Below, piece after piece: positions 1 to 13,619 of a stretch of 64,000 nt of DNA. Below the pieces are notes generated by a model, which was given only the letters and a program-made list of their open reading frames with translations, was not told where the DNA came from and did not search any database. The DNA is taken from positions 12,549,263-12,613,262 of the forward strand of contig CM021317.1 in assembly GCA_010645155.1 (NCBI GenBank), given 5' to 3'. Each line of letters opens with the position of its first letter. Within the stretch, counting starts at the first letter, position 1. The stretch comes from Tigriopus japonicus. Lineage: Eukaryota > Arthropoda > Copepoda > Harpacticoida > Harpacticidae. The translations under genes were made by a program, and so were the position numbers.

Positions 1-3000
1 TACTCGTACAGTATGTCTCTCTCTATCTATGAGTGTGTGTGGTCTTTAAGTTCGTGTCAATATTGATCTTTCTTGGCCTTTCGGCCACGAAATGATGAGA
101 TGAGATGAGATGAGAAAGAGACGCGACCAAAAGAGACACATTGCTTTCACTTCGCAGAGAGCACCATAATTGGAGACTATTTTTGGGTTTTGCAAGCATG
201 ATTCTAGACTTTTTTTCGAGGCTCATAATACGCAATGCAGCAGATATTCTGTGCAGATATGCGTTTTCACTTTCCAATGACTTAACTCATTCATGGGAAT
301 CCATCAAGCAGAAAAAATGAATTCCAACATTACGCAGAGAGCTCAATTTCTGCAAGGAATCGACAAAAAAAATAACATACTATGTGACGTTTTAAGCATG
401 TGAGGTTTATGTATGTATCAATATACAGTTTCGCATCCTCCATGAAGAGACTCATCCTAGATTTAATCAGCCTGTAGTCTTTCAATATACAAAAAACGTC
501 ATTCATTTACTCATGAACTTTAATGGAAAAGAACAAGAAGGAAAACAGACGGACATACTTGCTTACCAAAAAAACAGAAAGGCGGCTTTGAGTGAGAAAG
601 GAGGACAAAAATCGCTCACGTTTTCTACCTAAAGAAATGAAAAAAAAGATCATCGCGTCGTAAATTCAAATAATGATGTTGGCTGCCCATAAATTTGGGA
701 AGGTTTGATAAGAATCTCGTCCCAAGGTCCTCAAGGGACAGGCAATCAACATGATCTCTCCCGACTGCTCTCTGTGCTCCCATTATTATTACATTGAATT
801 ATGCCCCGCTTTCCTCACGTTTGAAGGCCAAAATGAATCGCGCCAAACAGAGAGGTGCGACCAGTGGCGTTCAACCGTCGATGCCGAGGCCATTCGCCGT
901 TGGAGAGAGCGTGTCCTGATTTGACGGACGTCTTTCGAAAGGGAATGAGAGCGTGACAAGGAAGTCAGGTTGGACCACGACAAGGTGGAACTTAGGTGGT
1001 GCTTTTTTGTGTGGTTGGCAGGAAGCAACTTCAACTTCATCTTCAAGACGAAGAGGAAAGAAAAAAGTGACCCATTTTTTCTAGTCACAGTTCGATCCAC
1101 CCGTTTGCAGAAATGGTGCCGAACTAGGGGAACCCTTGCAATTCACCCTTCAAAAGGTCAGGTAAGGTCCTGTTTTGAACTCGCTTGACTAAGTTATTCC
1201 ATCTTAACATAACACCTTGAGGGAGGAAGTGTGCTAGGTGACCTAATAGCCTATTCCAAGTCATTTAGTTTTCGCACTAAGATTTGTTAGTCTCGAGTCA
1301 GACGACTACGAATTTGCAATTTCACTCGGAATGCATCCTTTCAAGCGAAAAACTGACGAGACCAGCTCGGAACTCGCATTTCTGTTTACTTGGCACTTTA
1401 GTTCTTGATTCTAATTGATTCCCAAGACTCAAGGTTTGGCTTCCAAGTCACATTTTATGTTTCCCATCCGGTTTGGAACACATTTTAAATGCCAAGCTCC
1501 GGTTTAATTGGTTTAGCTTCTAATTGCTTTCGCGGAAATGAGGTTTCACAAAATGGCAACATATGGAACATCTGGATGGCCCCTCTATTTGCAAAGATAA
1601 ATGACGTGCTATAATATGGAACTTAAACATATGGAAAACACTCCAATTCTCAAGGCACCCAAATATTGATGTTCAAACGAGGAAAACATATTTCAAACTA
1701 AGACCCAACTGCAGCGAAATTTGACGGGTTTGGTTGCCAGAAAGGATTTTCAGGCATGTTCTTGAATACACCGTAATTGAAATCCAATTATGTGAGCGGC
1801 GTTTCAATCAAAATGCGATTGCCTCTTGAAAAAAATCTCCATTTCCAGACATATTCTGACGTGACTCGGGTCAATTAGGGCAAGTCATCCTGGCACATTC
1901 ATATTCATGAATTCTTTGAGCCTCGTTTTGTCATTTGTCACCTCGGACTTCTACATGAAACGAACCAGATCCATCACCCTGCACAACTTTTTCATTTAAG
2001 ACTGGCTGGAACTTTTTACGCTTAAACAGAGCAGCTCCAGCGTCTTCTTTTGGGTATCTTTTTTACTGTCCAAGAGCCAGATTTAACTTTGAAAAAACGC
2101 CATTTGGGGTCGGAAGATCTGGTTGTTTCCCGCTTAAATAATGTCCTGTCGACCGAGCTCTTTGTCCACACTCAAAACCGCAGATAGTTTGTTATTGCGC
2201 CTCCAAAAAGAAAACACTTAAAGTAAGACGTGCCCGAAGAAGGAAGTGGGATGGAACCAAAGTAAGTCGTGTTGTTTTCACCCATGAGAGGTCAGGATAA
2301 GATGGTCTCGACGATCCATTCTGGAAAGCTCTTCAGGGTTACAACCGCCTTTTTCACCTTGGCTCATAATGATTTAGGATCGTGTTCGGTAGGTCTGTTG
2401 GACACCCTGAAATGAATGTGCCAAATGGGGTCAAAATTGGGCTCTCAAATGGTTCCTGTTCCCAAGCAATTCAAGAATAGGATGATTGGGGGGTGCTAGA
2501 AGGTTATTTGTGGCATTCCAAGGATGATCCATGTTTTATTTGCATGTGAAGGGCAACGAAATGGCTTGTTTCTTGCTGCATAATTTACTTATACACTAGA
2601 ACTGAGACTATATTTGATTATTCCATGGCACAAAATTGGACCACATTTTGTCATTTCTCGTGTCAATCGAGCGAAAAACCGCCGATGGCGTTGTCTTTTG
2701 CAAAATAAATGATCTCCCGTGTATTTGTTTTGGAAATCCTTCGTGAGTGGGAAGGTTGTTAATTTCGATACAATTCGATTCAAGGAAATGATTAGATCCT
2801 TATGACTGAGCTTGCAATATTTTCTAAATATGTTATTTTTGAGACTGCAATGCTCACGTCCTTGGAGGGTATTTTGCATTCTATGTTGAAAAGATGTTAA
2901 ATAACACTTAGGATTTCTTTCGATAGATTAATATGAGTGAGCATACATCTATTAATAAAACATTTGTTCCTAAAATTAATGCAAGCCTCCATCAAATTCG

Positions 3001-6000
3001 ATGGCTTTGATTTTGTATTGTCTGATTCAGCGCATAACGATCATACATATCATTATAGTGCTCTAATCGTACAAACCTCGGACCATTGAACAAAGCCGTT
3101 GCATTCTGTTTTCGACGAATTGACTCAAAGCACGTTTTAAACTAGTTTCCATAAAATTTGATCTTTGAGGGTAAAGTTAAGGAAAAGGAAGTATTCCCTT
3201 TCTTTGCAAATTAATTGCCAAAAGGTATAATACACTTTCTGTTCAAGTTATGAGCCAGGAAATTCGAGTTGACCGAGCGATGATTTGGGGCCGATTCTCC
3301 AACATTCGACTCAACTCGACAATCCGTCTCAACCCTAATTAGTATCCTAGATTATTGGCACTTTTTTCTTGTAGAATAAGTCTTAGACTGGCGTAAACGA
3401 ATTACGACGAAATTCCACTCTTTCGCAACGTTGCAAAAATGTTTTTGCTGTGCCTAATCACTCTCTCTTCCTAGTAAAAACTCGCGTTTCTCTGAGTTCA
3501 ACGTGGAATTTTATTGTTTCTTGACTACAATTGCAGAACAAGGATGTCACAAAATATTGAAATTTGTTAAATCAGGTTAGACTGAGTGATTTCTAAACAC
3601 TTTTTTTACAAGAACGATTAGTTTGGTGTTTCGATGTTGTCCCTTTTTTGGATCACATTTTTTTACTGTTACACTTCTGAACGCTACTAAAAAGAAAGCT
3701 TTTTGCCGAAATGATCGTTCGAAACAAAGTTCATTAATGCCTTCATTAAACTGTTTTCCGGCCATGAATGGAAAGTGACTTCATTAGCTTTGATCCGGTT
3801 TTATTAAACTCATTTGAAATAGTTCTTTCCACTAGATCAGTTTTCAATTCGAAAGAGCCTTTGGGGACCCTTGACGAGTTGAAGAAACCTATCTTCTTCA
3901 TGAATAAACCGCAAAGGCGTCACGAATGGATCATGTACGTAGAGCGCTTCTGATTGGACACTTATTGATTGATTGATAGTGACACTTTGTCAGGATTGGC
4001 CTGGAGAAAAACCATGGATGCTGCTTTTGGATCGATTTTTTATTGTGAGATGAGCGAGATTAGGTCCAGTTTCAAGTTAGTTTTTGGGGTGTCTTTGGGA
4101 GTCATCTTATAAAGAAAATGTTGTGGGAAGGAATAAAAACGATTGCAGTCTTCATGACAACTGACTTTCAACTGACTATCAACTGACTTTCAACTGACTA
4201 TCAACTGACTTTCAACTGACTATCAAATGGGACAACACTCTACCTTGTTAACATACTTAAAGTTAAGTTTGGACAAGGTTTGCCAATCGAAAGATCAATA
4301 GTAGAAATGCATCATGAACTATCAGAAATGAATCTTGAAGGCGAGATTTTTTTCGTACAGTACAGTTAAAGTTTTGGTTTCAAATGATCTTTCAAAATGA
4401 CTCTCAGGTTAGTATTAGAATAGATTTCAAGTGTTTTTAATTTTTTTTATTGCACTGAGCGTATATCTATTTAAACCAAAGGTTCATTAGTGTTTGGCAG
4501 CTTTTTTCCGAAGCTTTCTTTGTTAAAAATAGACCGAGATTGACGTTGTCGATTGAATTAGAGCACTATAATTATAGTGCCCTTGTTTGAATTTGAAAGG
4601 AAACACCGTCAAGGAAACTTAAACTTATGTCAAAATGAAGATTTCTGCCTTCAAAAGAACTGTATAATGTCATATCCGATTGCTTGAGTCTACTACGCAG
4701 CAAACACAACAGGATCCAAAAATCTACAAAGGCTCCATGGTATTATGAAAAAGAGGACCGAATTTCAGCAGTAGACATAGTATGGTCGTCTCTCTTCGGA
4801 TTACTCGCTATGGAGTCTGTTTTTTTGTTTGTCTTGAGTATTAGATTGCTCTCCATTCCATATCTTCTTGGTCTTGCCGAATGTGGGCGGATCGCACTTG
4901 GCATAAAAAATATGCAAGTCTACTCCAACACTTTCAATCCTTTAAACAGCAATCTCTCCCGCAATTCGTACTCTGAAAAGGAACAGTGAATGTTCCACTA
5001 AATTTACATTTCAATCTCATTCCATGCACTACGAAATGAGGCTCTATGGAAAATTACGCCGCTTTGGAACTCGTTTTATCGCACGTGGAATATAATTTAG
5101 GGTGAAGAAACTGTGGTTGATTTAATTTGCGCTATAAATACACTGTGACACATAAATCTCTGCCGCCTCAGAAATAAGACAAAATCTTAAATATCTTCCC
5201 TTTTCCAGAATGAAAGAACAAAATCTAAAAATACCCTTTGCTGCACATCTTTCAATCAACTTCTTTTTAGCTTTTACACTTTTCCATACGAGTGATCAAT
5301 AGTGCCAAAGAAATTTGATCCCCTCAGCTAGTTTTGGGCAAGATTTGGGATGTCCACAATTCCAGACTGTTTTCGAAAAAGGATTGTGCAAGACCTTTTT
5401 TGACCTCTCATTTCCAATTGATACACAATTCAATTGCTTTAGGTGTTAGATGTTGGGGGTGTCTTTGAGCATAATTAAAGGTGGATTAATTGAATACAAG
5501 ATAAACTAGAGTCACATTCACTAGCCCTGAAATGCAAGACGTTTCAGTTTGGTGAGGAGAAGAAAGGCAATGGTTTTAAAACCGATTGAAAATGTAAAAG
5601 TATTTTATAAACGGCTGATGAACAAATCTCATTTAGTAAACCTTCTTCGTTTGTAATTAATCAGGCAAAAATAAGTGATTTTGTGATGATTGCCAACGGG
5701 CAAAGTTTTATGTGTCATACTGTAGGAATATAGGATTGCTCAACTGTACTGACAAATTTGGTTAGGAGTAATTAGGCGAAGTTGCAAAAATAGTGATCAT
5801 GAAGCAATATGCCTTAATTGGTGGTGTAAGCTTTGAAGAATAATTGGATTCTTGGCAATTGAGTTTGTATGGCTAATCATTGTACTTTTTACCCACTGAT
5901 TGCTCAAGAAGCGTGGATTTTAGAACTTGCGACATCAGTTAGTCAGAAGTGAAATAATCGAAACGTCAGAACTTTTTCGTAGTAAAAATATGTTAACCTT

Positions 6001-7844
6001 TCTGCAAAAACTTTCCTGGATTTTGTCATTTTACCTTTAGGATCCTGAAAATAATGTACACGGCTATCTTTACAATTGGCATTTTGACAAAATGAGATCG
6101 TGTCAACATGCCACGTACATTTGATAAATTTGTAGTAGTCCAAAGACCGAATGTAGACATGAGATTTAAAAATACAAAAGCTAGATTGGTCAATCATGTA
6201 TGAAATCCCCAACTGGGCTAAGATTAATGGTAGCCATTCAATCTACAACTCTCGTAGGAAGATAAATTGCAGTAATTTATTTACCGTAAGATTTTTTTTT
6301 TTCAACATAGTTTGCAATCATGTCTCAGGAAGGAAAGTTGTTGTTTCTAGAAACATCAACTTCATTTGTCTTGTTTTGCACAAATTGTCAATGATTGGTC
6401 CGTTCAAACCATTCCAATTTCATCGCATTCAAAACTAGCAGGAAAAGGATATGTTGCAGTAAAAATAGATGTCCAATCTGAATTTGCCTCACTTAGGTTA
6501 ACGTATTTATGCAATCAAATTTAGAAATGAATTTGCTCGAATTAAGAATATATCTCGATAAAAGAATAATGTTGCTGCAGATCGAAAACATTCTAACTAC
6601 CAACTTTGAATGTATTTTTCGAGTATTGGTCATTGAATGCATTGCAAATTTGAAAAGTTTTTACATTTTCGAATACAAGTTGGTTGATACATTAATTCAA
6701 GCGAATGAAATTGATGTTTGATCCTTTTGATTGCTTCGTTCATTATAAACTATCCGTTTGGTTAAAGGACAGAATACTTATTAAATGTAACGTTGTAATC
6801 ATAAAATCGATTTTTTCCTTTTGCTCATCTTGAATTTATTTCCAACTGAAATCCTTTTTACGATAGCCGCTATTTTTTTGTAATCAACATTTTTTCCTTT
6901 TCATGCCAGAGCAAACAGTATCAAAGGAGTGAATGCAATTCGGTTACAATTTTGCTTTGTCATTTGCTTTTACGTTGTAAAGAAGAATACGCATTTTTCC
7001 CCACAACTTTGCCTGTGTTTAGAGATGTTTGTGACTTTTGAAGTTGATCTCGCCAATAAAAATAATAAAAAATGCTCTGTTTTCAGAAATGGCCCTTCAT
7101 ATGAAAAAAACGTCCTCGCTTAAATATTGAATTGGGGGAAAGTATTTTTGTGACTCTTCAAGCCAAGTTTTTTTTTAATCATTTTCAACGAAAGTTATAT
7201 TCATACATGGCTTCAACCAAAGTTTTTGGTGATGGCCGATTAATGTACAATTTCAAATTGTTAATATTGTTAGAACCCATTTTAAGTAGAGACAATAAAG
7301 TAAGAAAAGAGACAGCGTCATCAAAATTTTGATCACGTGTTTTTTAAACCATTCGTTCTTACTATAGTAACATTGCTGGGGATTTAAACTTGAAAATGTG
7401 TCCAGTATGGCCTCTTCCATTGTCAGTTTCATTTCTTGAATGATAAAACATTAAGCTGCAAAATCTTTTTATTTGCTATGGAGGAATGTTAACCAAAATA
7501 ATAGGTTTAGATTGAAAATACAAATCAGAATAACTTGCCTCAAATGTAGCCTCAGAATAAATTTGCATATCTGTTTCAAATGAGAAGACTAAATCCATCC
7601 AATCATTCTGTTGGACCAAATTGGAAGGACTTGATGAATACGAAAAGTTAAACCAGCTAATTTGAATTGTTTGAACCAAGCGGTTTAGAATAGGGATATC
7701 TTATTTCACAAGCAGCACGTGAACCATTCCCCAAACCCATCAATAAAGAGTCCTAAGGTCTTATTCATTTGAATTAAAAATGAAATACTACGTATATCTG
7801 TTCCAAAACAGATTGTTGACGCGCTCGACAATTTTCCAGATTTC
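1..7844. other. Gene-poor AT-rich stretch
   Basis: I see no supportable gene here. Open frames up to about 100 codons exist (for example 789-1100 minus and 4684-4989 plus), but they have no recognisable domain and no convincing splice partners. A GATGA-type microsatellite lies at about 93-116. A short GC-richer patch at about 830-1165 ends in a good splice-donor-like GGTCAG|GTAAGG near 1162, so it could be a non-coding first exon; nothing joins it to a coding exon. An 18-bp perfect palindrome lies at 4563-4580. Confidence 0.5.
4158..4226. repeat. 22-bp tandem repeat, about 3 copies
   Basis: The unit is CAACTGACTTTCAACTGACT followed by AT, itself made of two near-identical 11-mers (CAACTGACTTT and CAACTGACTAT) that alternate about six times. 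The copies are almost identical, so the array is young or kept homogeneous. No gene overlaps it. Confidence 0.9.
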
Positions 7845-8510
7845 AATGAGACATCCACAAAGGTTGCTTAAGTGACCGTTTTAAATCATACCGCTAGTAG
7901 CAAAACAGGGTCATTGGCTGCGTTGCTCAGCTCATTTTGGCGAATCCAAGTTTTTTTTCCAATCTAAGCGTTCATTCAATGATTCTAGGTCCTTGGAAAC
8001 GATCTATGTTTTAAGTCTTGATACCTCTACTTACACTTGGTTAATAAAATGCTCAGATTGTTTTTGTTTTTTTTTAGAAAATGGGACATTTAAAACAAAA
8101 TATAACCACAATGAAACCCTAAAATTTATTTCATTTCTATGTTTGCTTAACATTTTGAAATATTGATACGATTCCTTAGAACTCACTGAACAAATCAGCA
8201 TCTTTAAATTATTGGTTGGATCAATTTGAAGTCCTATTTTTTGCAAAAGCACAAAGCTTGGTTAATTAGTTTTGATTCAATCTCCCTAAAACGAACTTTG
8301 CATATTATCAAACCAACTATAGACAAGGTATCTTCTCGTGAAATATCGATCGTTTCCAGGGATCTAGAATCTTTGAATGGACGCCTAAATGGGAAAAACT
8401 TGGATTCGCCAAAATGGGCTGATCAATTCAACACAGCCAACGGCCCTGTTTTGCCCCTAGCGGTATGATTTCATGCGCTCACTTGAAGCAACCTTTGTGC
8501 ATGTCCCATT
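7845..8510. mobile_element. Long-TIR element (family L2), copy 1
   Basis: The arms 7845-8009 and 8346-8510 are reverse complements over about 165 bp, with scattered mismatches. They share CACAAAGGTTGCTTAAGTGA near the tips and CATTTTGGCGAATCCAAG-like sequence further in. The roughly 340-bp centre has no transposase-like ORF, so this is a non-autonomous foldback/MITE-type element. A second copy with the same arms lies at about 34125-35248. I could not fix a target-site duplication, so the superfamily is open and the boundaries are good to a few bases. Confidence 0.8.
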
Positions 8511-11500
8511 ACTCTTCTTGGAACAAATGGGATAAACCCTTTTGGTTAAGGTCGACTTTTCCTCATTAGAGACTTGAAATGAAAAAAGGGTTCAAAAATC
8601 ATCTGTTGACTTAAAACTTTATTTAAGGTAGTTTTCCAGGGCTCAAGGGTCCCATAACTTCCTTGGCTATGAAGGTGCCGAAAGGTTACTTCTATTCTTG
8701 GAGTTTGAAACTCAATCGACTTTGGAACCTTGTCCATTGCACTGGAAGGACATTCTAAAATTGGAGTTCGCCAACAAATTTGATTGTGTGGCATCCGTCA
8801 TTCGCCCGTTTTGAGCTTGCCAGGTCTCAAACGGATCGAACTTGACTCAGAGTCTAAAATTAGTTTTCACACAGCTTTTCAAGAGGTGGTTTTAGGGAAA
8901 CATGTGATACCCAATACTGCAAACGTGGACACCCATACGAGCGTGGTATCTATGACCTTGGGTTTCTGGTTTGTTTGAACCTGTTAGACACCTAATGGAA
9001 TGAAAGATTAAGGTTAGTTTTCTCAGTGCAAATAATCCTTTGGAGGATCGACCTTTTCTAGGGATCTCAAACGTCTTTATTTGTCCTTTTTCATCTCTGG
9101 ACGAACTGTGTATTTGGAAACGATTTAAGCCACGTCAATTCCACAGATGCACTTTGGACCGTTCTAAGGTCAATTTCGTTCTAATTTGAAAGCTGAAATG
9201 GTTTGGACAATAAATTTAACAAAAAGAGGTGCTCTTCCAGCTTTTGAATCAATTTGAAATAAGGATTGCAACTCGATTCACTCGTGAACAGAACACATTT
9301 TGTGGAGCTGTTTAATCTATCTTTGAACGAACATGTAGTTTTTTAACGGACATGTTGGACTTCCAAAAGGAAACAGATTTTATTTTACTCAAGTCCTCCT
9401 TCTTCAACAGAACTATTAAGAAATGAAATGGAAGGAACACGCTTGTGTTGACATTTTGACAATTCTCTTTAGTGCACAATCTAGATGCAGTAAATTTCGA
9501 GCTTCATCCATCATGAACACAACAAGTTCACCATGGCCAAAGTTTCAGTACACTTAACTAAAGGCCAAGGTTTAAATGTAAAATTGAAAAGGTTCTAGTT
9601 GTGGTCCTTGGCAGCCCAAGCTGAATTCTTTGCTTTTTGTTCTAGAAGGATATGTGCACAGAAGTAATAAATTTCTCGAGGGTGTACCAAAGTCGGCATT
9701 GTGGTACCATTAGTTCCGATTAACCTCACATGAAATACTTTTGTGTGCCACGGAAAATAATGGTTTTGGAGTGTACACTTTGATTTTACTTATGTTGCCA
9801 AACCAAATTACTTCTTGAAACTAGTTCTCTTTTTGTTCAGGAAGTCATATGGATTAAAGAATGGCTCAACAATCAAATTTTGATAAGTTTATGACGGTAG
9901 GTGGTAGACCAATGGAACAAGCCTCTAACTTTTGCTCGGCAATCCAATGGGTTGTGAAGTGACAAACCAACTTCAGTGTAACAAGTCGTGCTTTCTAAGT
10001 TTTGCACAAACTTTGACATCTTCATGTCAAACATTAAGACTCTAGTCAAAAGAAAACACGAAAGCTTTCAGTGGAGGTGCGACCATATTTCTTCTTTGGA
10101 GAGAGGTTGCGCTACTCACGAAAATACTTCCGACGAAGCCAAGTTCTAAAAACACAGAATAAGACACAAATATCTTGATTCAAAACAGATCTGAAGTACC
10201 TTTGGTCAATGTGTATTTCGTGTTTTTTGCCATGGTGTCAAAATAGCAATTTCTTCGTAATTGCGTTGTATTTCATAACAGTTTGGCCCATGTGGGGTGT
10301 TTTGTTGGCAAAGTTTTCGGGCTTCCCAAATTTGTCGGCCTTAATTTCTAACGAGCAAATAGTGCGAAAGAACGATTTGGAATGCCGACAAGCGCGTTCC
10401 TCTTTGATGGTGATGACCAAAGCATCTCTTGAGGCACTAAAGTGGATTAGTTCGCACCCATCAGTCCCTTAATGAGCCTCACTCAATCCGTGGGTCTGGG
10501 CCTGGAATTTGGAACGCCACCATGTTCATGTCGCTTCACACTCGCAGATGCTACAAATCTGTCAGCTCGCGAGTTCACTTTGAGAATTGAGAGTGATCCA
10601 CATTTTGACAGTTCCGTGTCTCTGTGACCCAACTTTCCTGCCTCCATTTCTGACAGAAATTGCACGCACGTGAACTTGAGAATATGAGATGCTCGTTCAA
10701 TTTCCCTTGGAGGGGCTTGAAAGTAAATCCTGACGGGGTTTTAAAACAGATCACTAGATTACAAAAATCCCTACCTCACAGAAATATTGATCTAAGACAG
10801 GGGAATTCCAGTTTTACCGCCAAAAGAATGGTGTCTCTTCATTGGAAGGTATGAAGTGTGAAATGATGAGAAAACTTGATGTCTTTCTTTTCGTATGTGG
10901 ACACAGGGAACGAGATATACTTTCTAATTTAGGAATCTGATTAAAGTAATTGCTTTGTGTACTTATTTAGAAGGATCATTGCCTTTTGATGAAAAATAAA
11001 GACTCAAATTGTTCAGCAAGATCTTGTTATTTCTGGTATCAAAAGACGTGTTTGTGCAGAGCAATTGTAACAAAAGCTCGAATATTAAGTGAACTAATTC
11101 AAATGGTTCGAGAATCCCAAATTACAGTATAAATAACTATGTTCGAGTATAGTCTTACGCATGTGTAGCCTTTTAAAAGCAGCTTATTTGCAGGTACTAT
11201 ATCAGCTTGGTTATTTTTACTATACTTTGTTATACCAGAGGCATTTTTATTCGGGCACTTAACATTCGACGTGATATTTGAGCATTTTGTTTACACATTC
11301 ACTTGCCATCTTTCTTTATTCATTGAAAATAGCACTTATGAATTACTTTTGTGACTGCACTTACCTTTTTATCTTTTTTCCATTACAATGGACGTTGATC
11401 CAATGCATAACTAAAGTTCGCTAAACTGTTTGCTATCGTACCCACTAGAGATACTAATACCCACCATCCTTTAAGAAACGTGATTCTAGATTCTCTGATC

Positions 11501-13396
11501 CCATAGATATAAGCACAAACTAGAGTCTCTAGCACAAACCAGTTCCAGACTTCTCAGTTCTAGCTAAGCAGGCAGACGACGGCGACAGTTGTTTGATCCG
11601 TGACCTCTAGATGACTCAGGCTGTATTTTCTGGATTGACTCTGAGAATCAACCTTCAAAAAGGATATTTGCGTTACAAACAAGGTAGCCCACTCTATGAC
11701 GTTCCTTATGAAACCATCATTTTTATCAATTTCGTTAGGTAATCCCTCATAGAGGGCGGTTTTGGCGACGTCAAAATTGAGACACCTCTATTTTATCTAT
11801 GATATAAATTGGGAAGCGACTAGATTCAGACAACTGCCACGGCATCTGTTGTCAGTGGATTCAAACTTTGTCACTCATGGTTGTTGTCGTCGTTGACAGC
11901 AAGAGCGCAGTCCATCACGAAAAGTACTAACCCGTTATCCCGTTACATATGAGAATTTTTTCCGACTGAGGAAAATAGGTTTTCAACCCTCCTACCTACG
12001 TACTTTGGCTTTAATATGACTGTTGCTGCGGTCAGCTCCTGTCTTCTCTGTTTTGCTTGGAGTTGGGCTCACGATGGTTAACTGGAGATGTCTGGCTTTA
12101 AAGAGTTGAGATTCTTCTGGATTACTTAATGACATTTGAGAAAGAATCGACTTTTCTTTATATATCTATTTAGTTCAGAGATTAGAGGTCCTTAGGAAAC
12201 GTCACTGAGTTGTTGGTTTATGAATGAGGGTCAGACTTGCAACAAAAATTGAGTCCAGAGTGAGATGCACTTTCTATACTTATGGCATATCTGCACCCAG
12301 ATTCAGTTCGAACAATTTCAACCAACAGATGTCGCGGCAAGGTTGTGAGTCTTTAGATATATTATATCGGCCCAAGCCGTCTTTGCTGATACCCTGATTG
12401 AAGTTCATGAGTACTTCTCTTTGTCGTTGTTTGCGGATTGTTTTTCTCCTCTACAAGGAATTGGATTCATTGTAAAGAAAGTCAGTCATTAAAAGAAAGC
12501 GTAATGAAATTAACATTTATATAAAATTTGGTCTACTAATGAGTTACTGTTGGCTGATCTGGACAGCCCTTGAATAGTGGGTCAATCAGGTTGATCAGGA
12601 ATAGTATTTTGAAATTTGTCCAATCCTGCTTTAAAAGGTGTTAGAGGATCAGCTCTTATATATTAAAGACAAAGACTAACTGGCAAAAAATTGAATGATG
12701 AAGGAGCCCAATAAAAAAGAGACGAGGAGTGCAGTTATTTTTTTCATGAGGATTGCACAAAATTTGGCGCTTGTCCACCCACAAGCAAAATTTCGAGTCA
12801 TCGTCTTCGGCATTGTTGAAAGACTTAACAATTCAGATGTAAGACGAAAATTATTCTAGATATCTCTATGCCACAGCTGAATTGTTTTTCGCAAAAGCAC
12901 TTTTGCAAATGGAGTCAACAATTCAGCTGAAAAAAAGTTCATGAATAGTGGTCTGGGAAGGAGGTGATGATTGGAAGTATCTTTCTGTACGTTGAATAAT
13001 CACACCATTCGAAAGAACTTCAATATTTGGCTTTTGCTTAGCAACCCACATAACAGTCAAGTTTTGGTCAAAATTTGGTTATAAATGATCGGGATCAAAA
13101 TGATTCCTCCCAGAAGCTAGATATTCATCTGTCACCTCATAGTGACGACGAAGTAAAAAAAACGTCGTGCGGACGTTCCTTATCTGTCATCAATCTTTTG
13201 AGAAAAGATATTTGAAAGAAATGTGTCTCAAAGAATATTCCAAGTAGAAGAATATTTCGGCTAGACTTTTATGACAGTAGGCTATGAAAGAGATCTTCAA
13301 AAAGGCTTACCCTTGTCGCCAAAACATATTCACTCAAAAAAGAAACCAAAAATCTTACCAAGAGCAAGCATAACTAACATAGATCACCACGTGGTT
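8511..13396. other. Gene-poor stretch
   Basis: No gene or RNA gene was recognised. The open frames are short and do not look protein-like. At about 12400-12470 there is a segment resembling the TE-derived sequence at 34325-34375 (both contain TGCGGATT and CTACAAGGAAT), and at about 12545-12640 a dispersed repeat listed separately. Confidence 0.5.
12545..12640 (+). repeat. Dispersed repeat containing TGATCAGGAATAGTATTT
   Basis: A segment containing TGATCAGGAATAGTATTT followed by a TTGTCCAATCCTG-like run recurs at about 54269-54310 (plus strand) and about 61740-61830 (minus strand). The first and third copies also share an upstream TTGGC..GATCTGG..A block. It is probably a fragment of an interspersed element. 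No ends or target duplications could be fixed. Confidence 0.5.
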
Positions 13397-13619
13397 CTTA
13401 TTGGCCCCATGTTAGTGCACTTAATTCAAAAGCGCGTGCATACCAAAATCAAGTCAGATTAACAAACCTTGAGGATTTACTCGTGACAACTGCTAGGTTT
13501 AAATTGCAGCAGTTAAGGAGAGTACTGTACTGTATATACTGGACCATCGTTAATCTGACTTGATTTTGGTATACTCTCGCTTTTGAATTAAGTGCGTTAA
13601 CATGCGGGCTTAATAATCC
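13397..13619. mobile_element. MITE, family L1 (long TIR), best-preserved copy
   Basis: The left and right ends are reverse complements over about 65-70 bp: an outer CATGTTA..GCACTTAATTCAAAAGCG and an inner TACCAAAATCAAGTCAGATT. About 90 bp of unrelated sequence separates them and there is no coding capacity. The family recurs at about 21041, 40241, 40657, 44951, 45475 and 56676. The short open frames that overlap it are products of the inverted repeat. Confidence 0.85.

Noticed and set aside
4684..4989. Open frame with a hydrophobic stretch (101 codons)
   Set aside because: It has no ATG at its start, and no matching acceptor, donor or neighbouring exon was found.
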